A stretch of 64,000 nt of DNA from an uncultured Bacteroidales bacterium (GTDB lineage: Bacteria > Bacteroidota > Bacteroidia > Bacteroidales > UBA932), in the NCBI GenBank assembly GCA_934693135.1, contig CAKUVA010000004.1, positions 1 to 64,000 on the forward strand, written 5' to 3'. Both the position numbers and the translations under genes were made by a program. Shown here in pieces: positions 47,228 through 55,442 of the stretch. Position 1 is the stretch's first letter. Every line of letters begins with the position of its first letter. The notes beneath the pieces were generated by a model. That model worked only from the letters and a program-made list of their open reading frames with translations. It was not told the origin of the DNA and ran no database searches.

Positions 47228-49288
47228 ATGAAAAGATTATCATATATTTTGATTGGATGCGGATTTATAGTCATGTCGTGCACCAAGACTGAGGCTCCAT
47301 CCATCATAGTCGACAAGACTGAGATAGCAGCCGAATTTACGGGGCTTCAAGAGACGATAGGCGTTAAGTGCAACCGAGAGTGGTCTGCAACTTCAGACGT
47401 GAATTGGATAACCATGTCTCATGCCGCGGAGGACGCATTCGAGGCTCCGTCATACATACTTGTAACTGTTCAAGCAAATGATGGAGAAATTAGGACAGGA
47501 AATATAACTATAGCATCTAAATCAGGGAATTTGAGTGCTGTGGTCACTATAAGACAGGGCGAGAATACTGAGATAATAAGAAATGCAGATCGCTTTGTGG
47601 AGTATATGAAGCTTGTCGCTGCTGGAAAAGCAAATGATAACTACAGACTTGGCTCTGATATTGATCTTTCAGGAAAGACTCTTCCTGAAATAACGGAGAT
47701 GAATTATACATTTGACGGCCAGAACCATGTTATTAACAATTGGACCACTTCTTCACCTTTATTTGGAAAGATTGGAACTAATGGCTCTGTCCGTAATCTC
47801 ATTATCGGAGAATCATGTGCTCTATCATCAACAATGACTGAAGGAGGCATCGGATTTATCTGTGGTCAGAACAATGGTACTATTGAGGGGTGTGTTAATA
47901 AAGGAAATGTATCTGTTTCTTCTGAATCAGTTTTGGATAAAGGATTATATGTTGCCGGCCTTGTCGGAACAGGCAGTGGTATCATTTCCTCCTGTTCGAA
48001 CGAAGGTAATGTGTCAGTTTCTGTCCAGGGCTCGTCAAATGTTCTGGTGGCTGCTGGCGTAGTAGGTAATGTTGGCTCTGGTATTGCGTCATGCAATAAT
48101 AGCGGCAATGTGACATTGACATGCGAATCTTCGGAAGGAAAGGCAGATGGTAGTTATAAAGCCGTGTCAGTTGCAGGAGTTGCAGGAGTTGTTTCTGCGG
48201 AGAATGGAAAAATTAATGATTGTTCCAATTCAGGAAACATTATATTCAGAGGTGGATATTCTCTTGGTGTTCAAACTGTTGGGAAAATTACTAAGTTCGC
48301 CTCAAATGTCTCGGGAGTTGTCGGCGTTGTGTATAAATGTTCTATAGATAATTGTACAAACTCAGGGACATTGACAAGTCGTGTAGGAGATATAGGCAAT
48401 GCCTCTTCTGTGTATCAGACCACTGCTCGCCAGAGTGTCGGAGGTGTAGTATCCTCACCTTGGGGAAAGGTGTCTAATTGCAAGAATACAGGTATGATAG
48501 ATGTTGATTGGATTACTGCAGAACACTCTGCTGGTCTTGCGAAAAACTTTGTTGGACAGATTGGCGGTGTGGCAGGCGGAGACTATAATTCAGATGCCAT
48601 ATCTTCATCTATGGAGGGTTGTGTTAATGAAGGAAACATTGACATTGTTATGGATGCTTCCCAGTCGAATAGCGCATTTGGAGGCGTAACCGGATGGGGC
48701 GGTAAAGAAGCTGCTGCAGGTGTTAATGTGGTACAGAATTGCAAGAATTCAGGTAATATTGTTTTGGATGGATTTGGGAAATCCAGAATCGGTGGTGTCA
48801 GCGGCTCTCCTGTGAAGCTTGTAAACTGCATGAACTCTGGTGAAGTTTATTTGAAAGGTGGCAATACCGGCTGCTCTGTCGGTGGTGTCATAGGCTTCGG
48901 TAATTTCTTCAATGTTACCGGCTGTGAAAATTATGGTACGGTGAAGAGTGACGTGAAACTTGCTGGCGCAGAGACTTCTGCCTCAGGAGGTATCGGTGGC
49001 CTTGCCGGTGCAGTTGGTAATACTGTGATGGAGTATTCTGGTTGTATGGTCAATTGCTCTGTCAATGCTCCTGCTGGTTCTGCTGGCTCAATGCTTGTAG
49101 GTGTTATTGGACATAATAAGAGTGGTGGAAAGGCTTTCACAGTAGGTACTGCAGCATCTCCGAACAAGATAAAGGGTTATTTTAATGGAGTTGAGGTTAC
49201 TGCTGACAATTATCAGACATATATGAGAAGGCCGGACTTCAAACTTGTTAATAAGAATGTTACATTTAATGTTGAATATCTAAAGTAA
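47228..49288 (+). CDS. Surface lipoprotein: BACON domain plus GLUG-like repeats
   Basis: A 686-residue lipoprotein (lipobox V-M-S-C, Cys18). One BACON-like module (about 25-115) ends in V-T-I-R-Q-G-E-N. About eleven repeats follow (residues about 205-630), each built on G-G-V-x-G, a short insert, C-x-N-x-G-x-(V/I). This resembles GLUG motifs and predicts a long right-handed beta-helix. Nearly every repeat keeps one cysteine. No catalytic site was recognised. A binding or adhesin-like role is inferred. It stands where many SusCD loci carry a surface glycan-binding protein. The frame also opens with TTG at 47222; the ATG at 47228 is preferred. Confidence 0.82.
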   Translation: MKRLSYILIGCGFIVMSCTKTEAPSIIVDKTEIAAEFTGLQETIGVKCNREWSATSDVNWITMSHAAEDAFEAPSYILVTVQANDGEIRTGNITIASKSGNLSAVVTIRQGENTEIIRNADRFVEYMKLVAAGKANDNYRLGSDIDLSGKTLPEITEMNYTFDGQNHVINNWTTSSPLFGKIGTNGSVRNLIIGESCALSSTMTEGGIGFICGQNNGTIEGCVNKGNVSVSSESVLDKGLYVAGLVGTGSGIISSCSNEGNVSVSVQGSSNVLVAAGVVGNVGSGIASCNNSGNVTLTCESSEGKADGSYKAVSVAGVAGVVSAENGKINDCSNSGNIIFRGGYSLGVQTVGKITKFASNVSGVVGVVYKCSIDNCTNSGTLTSRVGDIGNASSVYQTTARQSVGGVVSSPWGKVSNCKNTGMIDVDWITAEHSAGLAKNFVGQIGGVAGGDYNSDAISSSMEGCVNEGNIDIVMDASQSNSAFGGVTGWGGKEAAAGVNVVQNCKNSGNIVLDGFGKSRIGGVSGSPVKLVNCMNSGEVYLKGGNTGCSVGGVIGFGNFFNVTGCENYGTVKSDVKLAGAETSASGGIGGLAGAVGNTVMEYSGCMVNCSVNAPAGSAGSMLVGVIGHNKSGGKAFTVGTAASPNKIKGYFNGVEVTADNYQTYMRRPDFKLVNKNVTFNVEYLK
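47845..49110 (+). repeat. GLUG-like repeat region inside the surface lipoprotein gene
   Basis: About eleven degenerate copies of a unit of roughly 30-45 codons, encoding (I/V)-G-G-V-x-G followed by C-x-N-x-G-x-V. Spacing between copies varies, and the DNA is less conserved than the protein pattern. Confidence 0.7.
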
Positions 49289-49295
49289 GAATTTA

Positions 49296-50327
49296 ATGAA
49301 AAGAATTATCCTATCCATGATAGCGCTACTGGCCTGTATGACATCATTCGCTACCAGTAGAAACAAGGATGCTAAAACGCCTATAAAGTTGATTTTCGAT
49401 ACAGACATCGGAAATGATGTGGATGACGCTTTGGCTTTGGATATGCTGTACAAGTATCAGGATAAGGGAGTCTTGAATATTCTTGGAATCATGACAAACA
49501 AGGATACTAAGTATGCTCCTGAATTTGTCGACATAATGAATACATGGTATGGTTATCATAAGATTCCGATTGGCAAGATAACTGGAGGCGTGCGTTTGGA
49601 TGATTATGTAAATTATGCCGAAAATGTATGCAAACTAAATGGTGAGGATGGTAAACCGATGTTTCGTCGTTCTTTGAAGAGTTATGACAAACTTCTTCCG
49701 TCACATCTTTTGTACAGAAAACTGCTGGCATCACAACCAGATAGTTCTGTTGTGATTGTTTCTGTTGGTTTTTCCACTAATCTGGCCAGACTCTTAGAAA
49801 CTACTGGAGATAAATATTCTCCATTGTCTGGAAAAGAACTCGTTGCAAAGAAAGTACGCCTTTTGTCTGTTATGGGAGGTGATTTCATAGAGAAACCTCG
49901 AGCTGAGTTTAACATTGTCCATGACATTGCATCAGCAAAGAAAGTTTTCTCTGAATGGCCAGGTGAGATAGTCGTGTCTCCGTTTGCCGTAGGAAAAGTT
50001 ATAAAATTTCCTGCAAAAGTGATACAGAATGATTTTAACTGGGGAATACCTCATCCTATGGTTCAGGCGTATATGCATTATCGTCCGATGCCGTATGACC
50101 GTCCGACATGGGATTTAACGTCTGTCTTATATGCGGTGAAAGGTTCTGAAGGTTTTTTCAGTATGTCTGAACCTGGAACAATTACTGTGACAGATGATGG
50201 CCATACTGTATTTTCTCCATCTCATGAAGGGCATCACACGATACTTTCTGTTGATAAAGACCAAGCTACGAGAATAAAAGATTATTTCATCAAACTGATT
50301 ACTGAAAAACCTCATACGGTCAAGTAA
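49296..50327 (+). CDS. Exported nucleoside hydrolase family protein, copy 1
   Basis: A 343-residue IUNH-family protein with a signal peptide (about 1-20). The calcium-binding motif F-D-T-D-I-G-N-D-V-D-D is near residues 34-44. G-G-D-F with A-E-F-N-I-V-H-D follows at about 195-213, and a late aspartate occurs in P-T-W-D-L-T-S-V-L-Y-A. The family splits nucleosides to base and ribose. In classic inosine-uridine hydrolases a histidine precedes the last aspartate; here it is tryptophan, as is seen in some relatives. Export places base removal outside the cytoplasm, feeding ribose to the permease and kinase of the operon. It begins 7 bases after the repeat lipoprotein. Confidence 0.88.
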   Translation: MKRIILSMIALLACMTSFATSRNKDAKTPIKLIFDTDIGNDVDDALALDMLYKYQDKGVLNILGIMTNKDTKYAPEFVDIMNTWYGYHKIPIGKITGGVRLDDYVNYAENVCKLNGEDGKPMFRRSLKSYDKLLPSHLLYRKLLASQPDSSVVIVSVGFSTNLARLLETTGDKYSPLSGKELVAKKVRLLSVMGGDFIEKPRAEFNIVHDIASAKKVFSEWPGEIVVSPFAVGKVIKFPAKVIQNDFNWGIPHPMVQAYMHYRPMPYDRPTWDLTSVLYAVKGSEGFFSMSEPGTITVTDDGHTVFSPSHEGHHTILSVDKDQATRIKDYFIKLITEKPHTVK

Positions 50328-50350
50328 TTTCATAATATTCGTTAAATGTA

Positions 50351-50391
50351 GAGCGGCTCTGCTATTTAGGTATAGCCGCTCATTTTTTTTT
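50351..50391 (+). terminator. Intrinsic terminator after first nucleoside hydrolase
   Basis: GAGCGGCT (50351-50358) and AGCCGCTC (50374-50381) form an 8-bp GC-rich stem with a 15-base loop. Nine T follow (50383-50391). It ends the ribokinase-to-hydrolase operon. Confidence 0.88.
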
Positions 50392-50420
50392 GCTTGGGGC
50401 TCGAATTCTTGTTAGATTTG
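50389..50420 (+). promoter_or_regulatory. Promoter of second nucleoside hydrolase, overlapping terminator
   Basis: TTTG at 50389-50392, 20 bases, then TAGATTTG at 50413-50420. Both match the Bacteroidetes consensus with ideal spacing. The -33 element uses the last T residues of the terminator. The leader is about 13 bases. An AGATTT/AAATCT inverted repeat spans 50415-50434 and could be an operator. Confidence 0.7.
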
Positions 50421-50438
50421 TATAAATAAATCTGGCAA

Positions 50439-51485
50439 ATGAAACAGAGAAGAGAAATCATCTTTTTGTCAATGATTGTGACTTGTCTTTTTTCATTGAC
50501 TTTAAGGACATTTGATATTGAGGCGAAAGAGAAGCCTCGTCTTGTTATACTTGATACAGACATTGGTAATGATGTGGACGATGTCTTGGCTATGGATATG
50601 CTATACAAGTACATGGATGTGGGGAAGATAAAGCTTTTGGCTGTCATGGGCGACAAGGACTCTCCATATACCTCTGAGTGCATTGACATAATGAATACTT
50701 GGTATGGATATCCTCGCATTCCGATAGGAACAGTCAGTGCCGGAGTAAAATTGCCGGAGTATAAGAATTATGCTAAATATCTCTGCGAACTTGAATCCGT
50801 CAGCGGGCGCCCTCTGTTCCGTCGTTCTATTAGTGATTATACTGACCTACAGCCTGCGCATATATTGTATAGGAAGATTCTTGCTGAACAACCTGATAGT
50901 TCTGTTAATGTTATCTCAATAGGCTTTTTTACCAATCTTAGTAGGCTCCTCGAGACAGAAGCCGATGAATATTCTCCTCTTTCAGGTCGTGAATTGGTAG
51001 CAAGAAAGGTCCATCTTCTGTCTGTTATGGGAGGTGACTTTGTCGACAATCCTATAAAAGAATATAATGTAGTCAAGGATATTTCTTCAGCACAATATGT
51101 ATTTGATAACTGGCCTGGAACAGTCATCGTCTCACCGTTCAGACTTGGACAACAGATAAGATTTCCAGGTGAAGTTATGGCCAAGAAAACCAGATGGGGA
51201 GTGCCAAGTCCTGTCATTGAGGCGTATTGTCATTATCGTCCTATGCCTTACAACAGGCAGACATGGGATTTGACATCAGCACTGTTTATATTAGAGCCTG
51301 ATGGAGGTTTCTTCAATATCTCACATGCCGGCAAGGTCAATGTCGATGATTCAGGTGTTACGACATTCTCTAAAAATTCTTCTGGCAAGCATTATCTCCT
51401 TTCTGTCGACGAAACACAGGTTGAAATGGTGAAAGCTTGTTTTGTAAGGATCTTCGAGTCTAAACCTAAGCATATATGTTTTTGA
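50439..51485 (+). CDS. Exported nucleoside hydrolase family protein, copy 2
   Basis: A 348-residue paralogue of the preceding gene, alignable end to end. A hydrophobic N-terminal segment (about 8-25) acts as signal or anchor. D-T-D-I-G-N-D-V-D-D is near residue 40. G-G-D-F and K-E-Y-N-V-V-K-D follow, and R-Q-T-W-D-L-T-S-A-L-F comes late. It too has tryptophan before the last aspartate. It has its own promoter after a terminator, so it may be expressed separately from copy 1. Different nucleoside preference of the two copies is possible but not visible. Confidence 0.87.
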   Translation: MKQRREIIFLSMIVTCLFSLTLRTFDIEAKEKPRLVILDTDIGNDVDDVLAMDMLYKYMDVGKIKLLAVMGDKDSPYTSECIDIMNTWYGYPRIPIGTVSAGVKLPEYKNYAKYLCELESVSGRPLFRRSISDYTDLQPAHILYRKILAEQPDSSVNVISIGFFTNLSRLLETEADEYSPLSGRELVARKVHLLSVMGGDFVDNPIKEYNVVKDISSAQYVFDNWPGTVIVSPFRLGQQIRFPGEVMAKKTRWGVPSPVIEAYCHYRPMPYNRQTWDLTSALFILEPDGGFFNISHAGKVNVDDSGVTTFSKNSSGKHYLLSVDETQVEMVKACFVRIFESKPKHICF

Positions 51486-51526
51486 TGAAAGGATAACATA
51501 AATGATATTTTATGGGCGTTTTTCTT

Positions 51527-51555
51527 TTGATTTTAAAGAGAAATGCCTAAATTTA
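51527..51555 (+). promoter_or_regulatory. Possible promoter of the histidine operon
   Basis: TTG at 51527-51529, 18 bases, then TAAATTTA at 51548-51555, one mismatch from TAnnTTTG. A start near 51562 would give a leader of about 30 bases to the ftcD ATG. Confidence 0.4.
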
Positions 51556-51590
51556 TACGTTTTTATTTACGAATACTTAAACTATTGAAT

Positions 51591-53321
51591 ATGCATAGAA
51601 TCATAGAATGCGTGCCTAACTATAGTGAAGGACGCAACAAGGATGTCATTGACCAAATAGTCAAGGCTATCGCAGACACAAAGGTTTGTACAGACCATGG
51701 AGAAGAAAGCGTGAAAGTTCTTGACGTAGATCCTGGAGAAGCTACAAATAGGACTGTGGTTACATTTGTCGGATCTCCGGAGGCTGTTTTGGAAGCCGCA
51801 TTCCAGGGGGAGAAGAAAGCTGCTGAACTCATTGATATGAGGACTCATCATGGCGCTCATCCGCGTTCCGGAGCTACTGATGTGCTTCCACTTATTCCTG
51901 TTGCAGATATAACACTGGAGGAATGTGCAGAATTAGCAAGAGCATTGGCAAAACGTATCTATGATGAGCTTGGAATTCCTTGTTACTGTTATGAGGCTTC
52001 TGCATATAAGCCAGAGAGAAAGAACCTCGCGGTATGTCGTGCCGGCGAATACGAAGCCCTTCCGGAAAAAATTATTGATCCTGAGAGAAAGCCTGACTTT
52101 GGTCCTGTCGAGTACAATGAGATAGTAGCGAAGTCTGGGGCTTCGAATGTTGGTGCACGTGATTTTCTTATTGCTGTGAACTTCAACCTCAATACGACCT
52201 CTACTCGTCGTGCTATGTCCGTAGCGTTCGATGTGCGCGAGAAAGGAAGGCCGGCAAGAGAGGGGGGTAGTCTCACTGGAAAAATTCTTAAGGATGAGAA
52301 AGGGAAGACAATATGGATTCCAGGTACTCTAAAGGGATGCAAGGCAATAGGCTGGTTTATAGAGGAATACGGTATTGCGCAGGTGTCTATGAACATTACT
52401 GATATGAACACGACTCCGCTACATATCGCATTCGAGGAAGTATGCAGGGCAGCTGCTGCTCGCGGACTTCGTGTCACGGGAACTGAAATTGTCGGTCTTG
52501 TGCCTAAGAGGGTGCTCATTGAAGCTGGTAAATACTACCTTGCTAAGCAAGAACGTTCGCTCGGTATAAGCGAGGACGAAATTATAAAAATAGCAGTTAA
52601 ATCACTTGGTCTCAGTGACTTGAAGCCATTCAATCCTCGAGAAAAGGTTATTGAATTCCTTATGGAGGATGAGGAGGAAACTGCAAAGCGAGAGAAACTA
52701 ATCAGAATGTCTTTGAAGGGTTTTGCGAGAGAAACTGCATCAGAATCAGCTGCACCTGGCGGTGGCTCCGTATCGGCATATATGGGGGCGCTTGCCGCAG
52801 CCCTCGGAACAATGGTCGCAAACCTTTCTGCACACAAGCGCGGTTGGGATGACAGATGGAAGGAGTTCTCTGACTGGGCCGAGAAAGGGCAGGATGTAAT
52901 GGAGCGTCTGCTGAAGTTAGTGGACGAGGATACCGCCGCATTTGCCAAGATAATGGATGTATTTTCTATGCCAAAAGGAACCGACGAGGAGAAAGCTGCT
53001 CGTGCGGAGGCGATGGAAAAGGCCACGTTGTACGCAACCAGGGTTCCACTTAGGACAATGCAGACCGCTCTTGAAGCCCTTCCAATAGATTTGGCTATGG
53101 CCCGCACTGGTAACCCTGCCTCTGCATCAGATGCAGGTGTGGGAGCCATCGCAGCGCTTGCAGCTGTGAGGGGAGCTCAGCTTAATGTCAGGATCAATGC
53201 AGCCGGTCTTCAGGACCGTGACTTGGCTGAAAAACTTATAGCCGAGGCTGAGGCTATAGCCGAAAAGGCTGTAGAACTCGAATCCGAGGTCTTAGCTGAA
53301 GTAAATAAAAACATCGGATAA
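51591..53321 (+). CDS. ftcD: Glutamate formiminotransferase / formiminotetrahydrofolate cyclodeaminase
   Basis: A 576-residue fusion. The formiminotransferase half (about 1-330) starts I-I-E-C-V-P-N-Y-S-E-G-R and holds the active-site region M-R-T-H-H-G-A-H-P-R-S-G-A-T-D. The cyclodeaminase half (about 380-576) has A-P-G-G-G-S-V-S-A-Y. It transfers the formimino group from formiminoglutamate to tetrahydrofolate, releasing glutamate, then deaminates it to methenyl-THF and ammonia. Upstream codons from 51543 are open but unlike the family. M-H-R-I-I-E-C at 51591 is the start. It heads the operon, although its step is last in the pathway. Confidence 0.95.
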   Translation: MHRIIECVPNYSEGRNKDVIDQIVKAIADTKVCTDHGEESVKVLDVDPGEATNRTVVTFVGSPEAVLEAAFQGEKKAAELIDMRTHHGAHPRSGATDVLPLIPVADITLEECAELARALAKRIYDELGIPCYCYEASAYKPERKNLAVCRAGEYEALPEKIIDPERKPDFGPVEYNEIVAKSGASNVGARDFLIAVNFNLNTTSTRRAMSVAFDVREKGRPAREGGSLTGKILKDEKGKTIWIPGTLKGCKAIGWFIEEYGIAQVSMNITDMNTTPLHIAFEEVCRAAAARGLRVTGTEIVGLVPKRVLIEAGKYYLAKQERSLGISEDEIIKIAVKSLGLSDLKPFNPREKVIEFLMEDEEETAKREKLIRMSLKGFARETASESAAPGGGSVSAYMGALAAALGTMVANLSAHKRGWDDRWKEFSDWAEKGQDVMERLLKLVDEDTAAFAKIMDVFSMPKGTDEEKAARAEAMEKATLYATRVPLRTMQTALEALPIDLAMARTGNPASASDAGVGAIAALAAVRGAQLNVRINAAGLQDRDLAEKLIAEAEAIAEKAVELESEVLAEVNKNIG

Positions 53322-53382
53322 TTTGGGTATATAGAGCCGCATCACTTAATTATCAATCATAGCACTAAGAAATAAAAACAAT

Positions 53383-55422
53383 ATGACAGATTTTCAGAAA
53401 CAGATACTCGAAGGCATCCCTGCTGAGTTGCCAGAGAAAAAACCTTATGACAAGGCTATTAACCATGCGCCGAAGCGCAAGGACATTCTTTCGGAAGATG
53501 AGAAAGTTCTCGCTGTAAGAAATGCGCTCAGGTATTTCCCGACCAAGTTCCATAGTATTCTGGCGGAGGAATTCGCACAGGAGTTGCACGACTATGGTCG
53601 AATCTATATGTACAGGTTTCGTCCTGACTATGAGATGTATGCACGGCCGATAGATGAATATCCGGCAAAGAGCCGTCAGGCAGCGGCGATCATGGCTATG
53701 ATACAGAATAATCTGGATCCGCGCGTCGCCCAGCATCCTCACGAGTTGATAATCTACGGCGGAAATGGAGCAATCTTCCAGAACTGGGCACAGTACCGCC
53801 TGGCTATGAAATATTTGGCAGAGATGACTGATGAGCAGACACTTGCAATGTATTCAGGTCATCCTATGGGACTGTTCCCGAGCCACAAGGACGCCCCACG
53901 AGTAGTTGTGACTAACGGAATGGTCATCCCGAACTACTCCAAGCAGGACGACTGGGAGAGGTTCAATGCTCTTGGTGTATCTCAGTATGGACAGATGACA
54001 GCTGGCTCATATATGTACATAGGTCCGCAAGGAATCGTCCATGGAACCACTATTACTGTAATGAATGCTGCACGCAAGCAGCTGAAGGCCAAAGGTATTG
54101 ACGGCACCCGCGAGAACATGAAGGGAATGCTCTTCGTCACGGCAGGCCTTGGAGGAATGTCCGGAGCACAGCCGAAAGCAGGAAATATAGCTGGAGTAGT
54201 CAGTGTAACTGCCGAAATTAACCCTCTTGCTGCACGCAAGCGCCATGACCAGGGTTGGGTGGACGAACTTCACGAGGATCTGGATGATCTGATGATACGT
54301 ATCCGCAAGGCAATGAGAGATAAGGAAGTAGTATCGTTGGCGTATGTCGGCAATGTCGTAGACCTTTGGGAAAGGCTTGCGGACGAAGGCATTGACGTAA
54401 GTCTTGGCTCAGATCAGACTTCTCTACACAATCCGTGGGCAGGTGGGTACTACCCAGTTGGATACACATTGGAGGAATCTAAGAAGATGATGGCTGAGGA
54501 GCCTGAGCGATTCAAGGAATGTGTTCGTGAATCGCTGCGCCGTCAGGTGGCAGCTATCAATAGGCTGACTGCCAAAGGGATGTATTTCTTTGATTATGGT
54601 AACGCTTTCCTTCTGGAGTCATCTCGCGCAGGAGCTGACGTAATGAGGCAGGATGGCAAGTTCCGTTATCCTTCATACGTGCAGGATATTATGGGACCGC
54701 TTTATTTCGACTATGGATTCGGTCCATTTAGATGGGTATGTATGTCAGAGAATCCGGAAGACCTTGCCAAATCAGATGCCATTGCCGTCAAGGTCCTGGA
54801 AGAGGAAACTAAGACGGCTCCGGAAGAAATTCAGGGACAGCTTCGAGACAATATACATTGGATAGAGGAGGCTGGGAGAAACCATCTTGTGGTCGGCTCA
54901 CAGGCTCGTATTCTCTACGCCGACTGTGAGGGGCGCACTAAGATAGCGCTCGCATTCAATGAAGCCATTCGCAGAGGAGAAATTACGGCTCCTATAGTTC
55001 TAGGACGTGATCATCACGACGTGTCAGGGACGGATTCCCCATTCCGCGAGACATCCAATATTTATGACGGCTCGCAGTTCACTGCAGATATGGCCATCCA
55101 GAATGTAATCGGAGACTCGTTCCGCGGAGCAACATGGGTATCCATCCACAACGGTGGTGGCGTAGGCTGGGGCGAGGTCATCAATGGTGGCTTTGGAATG
55201 GTTATCGATGGCTCTTCGGACTCCGACCGTCACATCACCAATATGCTGTTTTGGGATGTGAATAATGGCATTGCACGCCGTAGTTGGGCCAGAAACGAAG
55301 GTGCACTCCACGCGATAACCCGCGAAATGGGTCGTACCCCATCGCTGCATGTCACTGTTCCTGTCAATGCAGATGAAGCACTGGTGCGTCAGGCTTTGGA
55401 CACTGTTCATGGTATATGTTAA
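53383..55422 (+). CDS. hutU: Urocanate hydratase
   Basis: A 679-residue urocanase adding water to urocanate to give imidazolonepropionate, using tightly bound NAD+. Conserved stretches include Y-G-G-N-G-A, Y-S-G-H-P-M-G-L-F-P, G-P-Q-G-I-V-H-G-T and L-G-S-D-Q-T-S-L-H-N-P. It is the long form, near 680 residues, like animal urocanases, rather than the roughly 555-residue form of pseudomonads. It follows ftcD by 61 bases. hutH begins 20 bases after its stop. Confidence 0.96.
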   Translation: MTDFQKQILEGIPAELPEKKPYDKAINHAPKRKDILSEDEKVLAVRNALRYFPTKFHSILAEEFAQELHDYGRIYMYRFRPDYEMYARPIDEYPAKSRQAAAIMAMIQNNLDPRVAQHPHELIIYGGNGAIFQNWAQYRLAMKYLAEMTDEQTLAMYSGHPMGLFPSHKDAPRVVVTNGMVIPNYSKQDDWERFNALGVSQYGQMTAGSYMYIGPQGIVHGTTITVMNAARKQLKAKGIDGTRENMKGMLFVTAGLGGMSGAQPKAGNIAGVVSVTAEINPLAARKRHDQGWVDELHEDLDDLMIRIRKAMRDKEVVSLAYVGNVVDLWERLADEGIDVSLGSDQTSLHNPWAGGYYPVGYTLEESKKMMAEEPERFKECVRESLRRQVAAINRLTAKGMYFFDYGNAFLLESSRAGADVMRQDGKFRYPSYVQDIMGPLYFDYGFGPFRWVCMSENPEDLAKSDAIAVKVLEEETKTAPEEIQGQLRDNIHWIEEAGRNHLVVGSQARILYADCEGRTKIALAFNEAIRRGEITAPIVLGRDHHDVSGTDSPFRETSNIYDGSQFTADMAIQNVIGDSFRGATWVSIHNGGGVGWGEVINGGFGMVIDGSSDSDRHITNMLFWDVNNGIARRSWARNEGALHAITREMGRTPSLHVTVPVNADEALVRQALDTVHGIC

Positions 55423-55442
55423 CTCAACAAAACTTTAAAGAA

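Noticed and set aside
55416-55442. Upstream ATG for hutH at 55416
   Set aside because: It is possible but overlaps the hutU stop and adds nine residues not expected in the family; kept only as an alternative.
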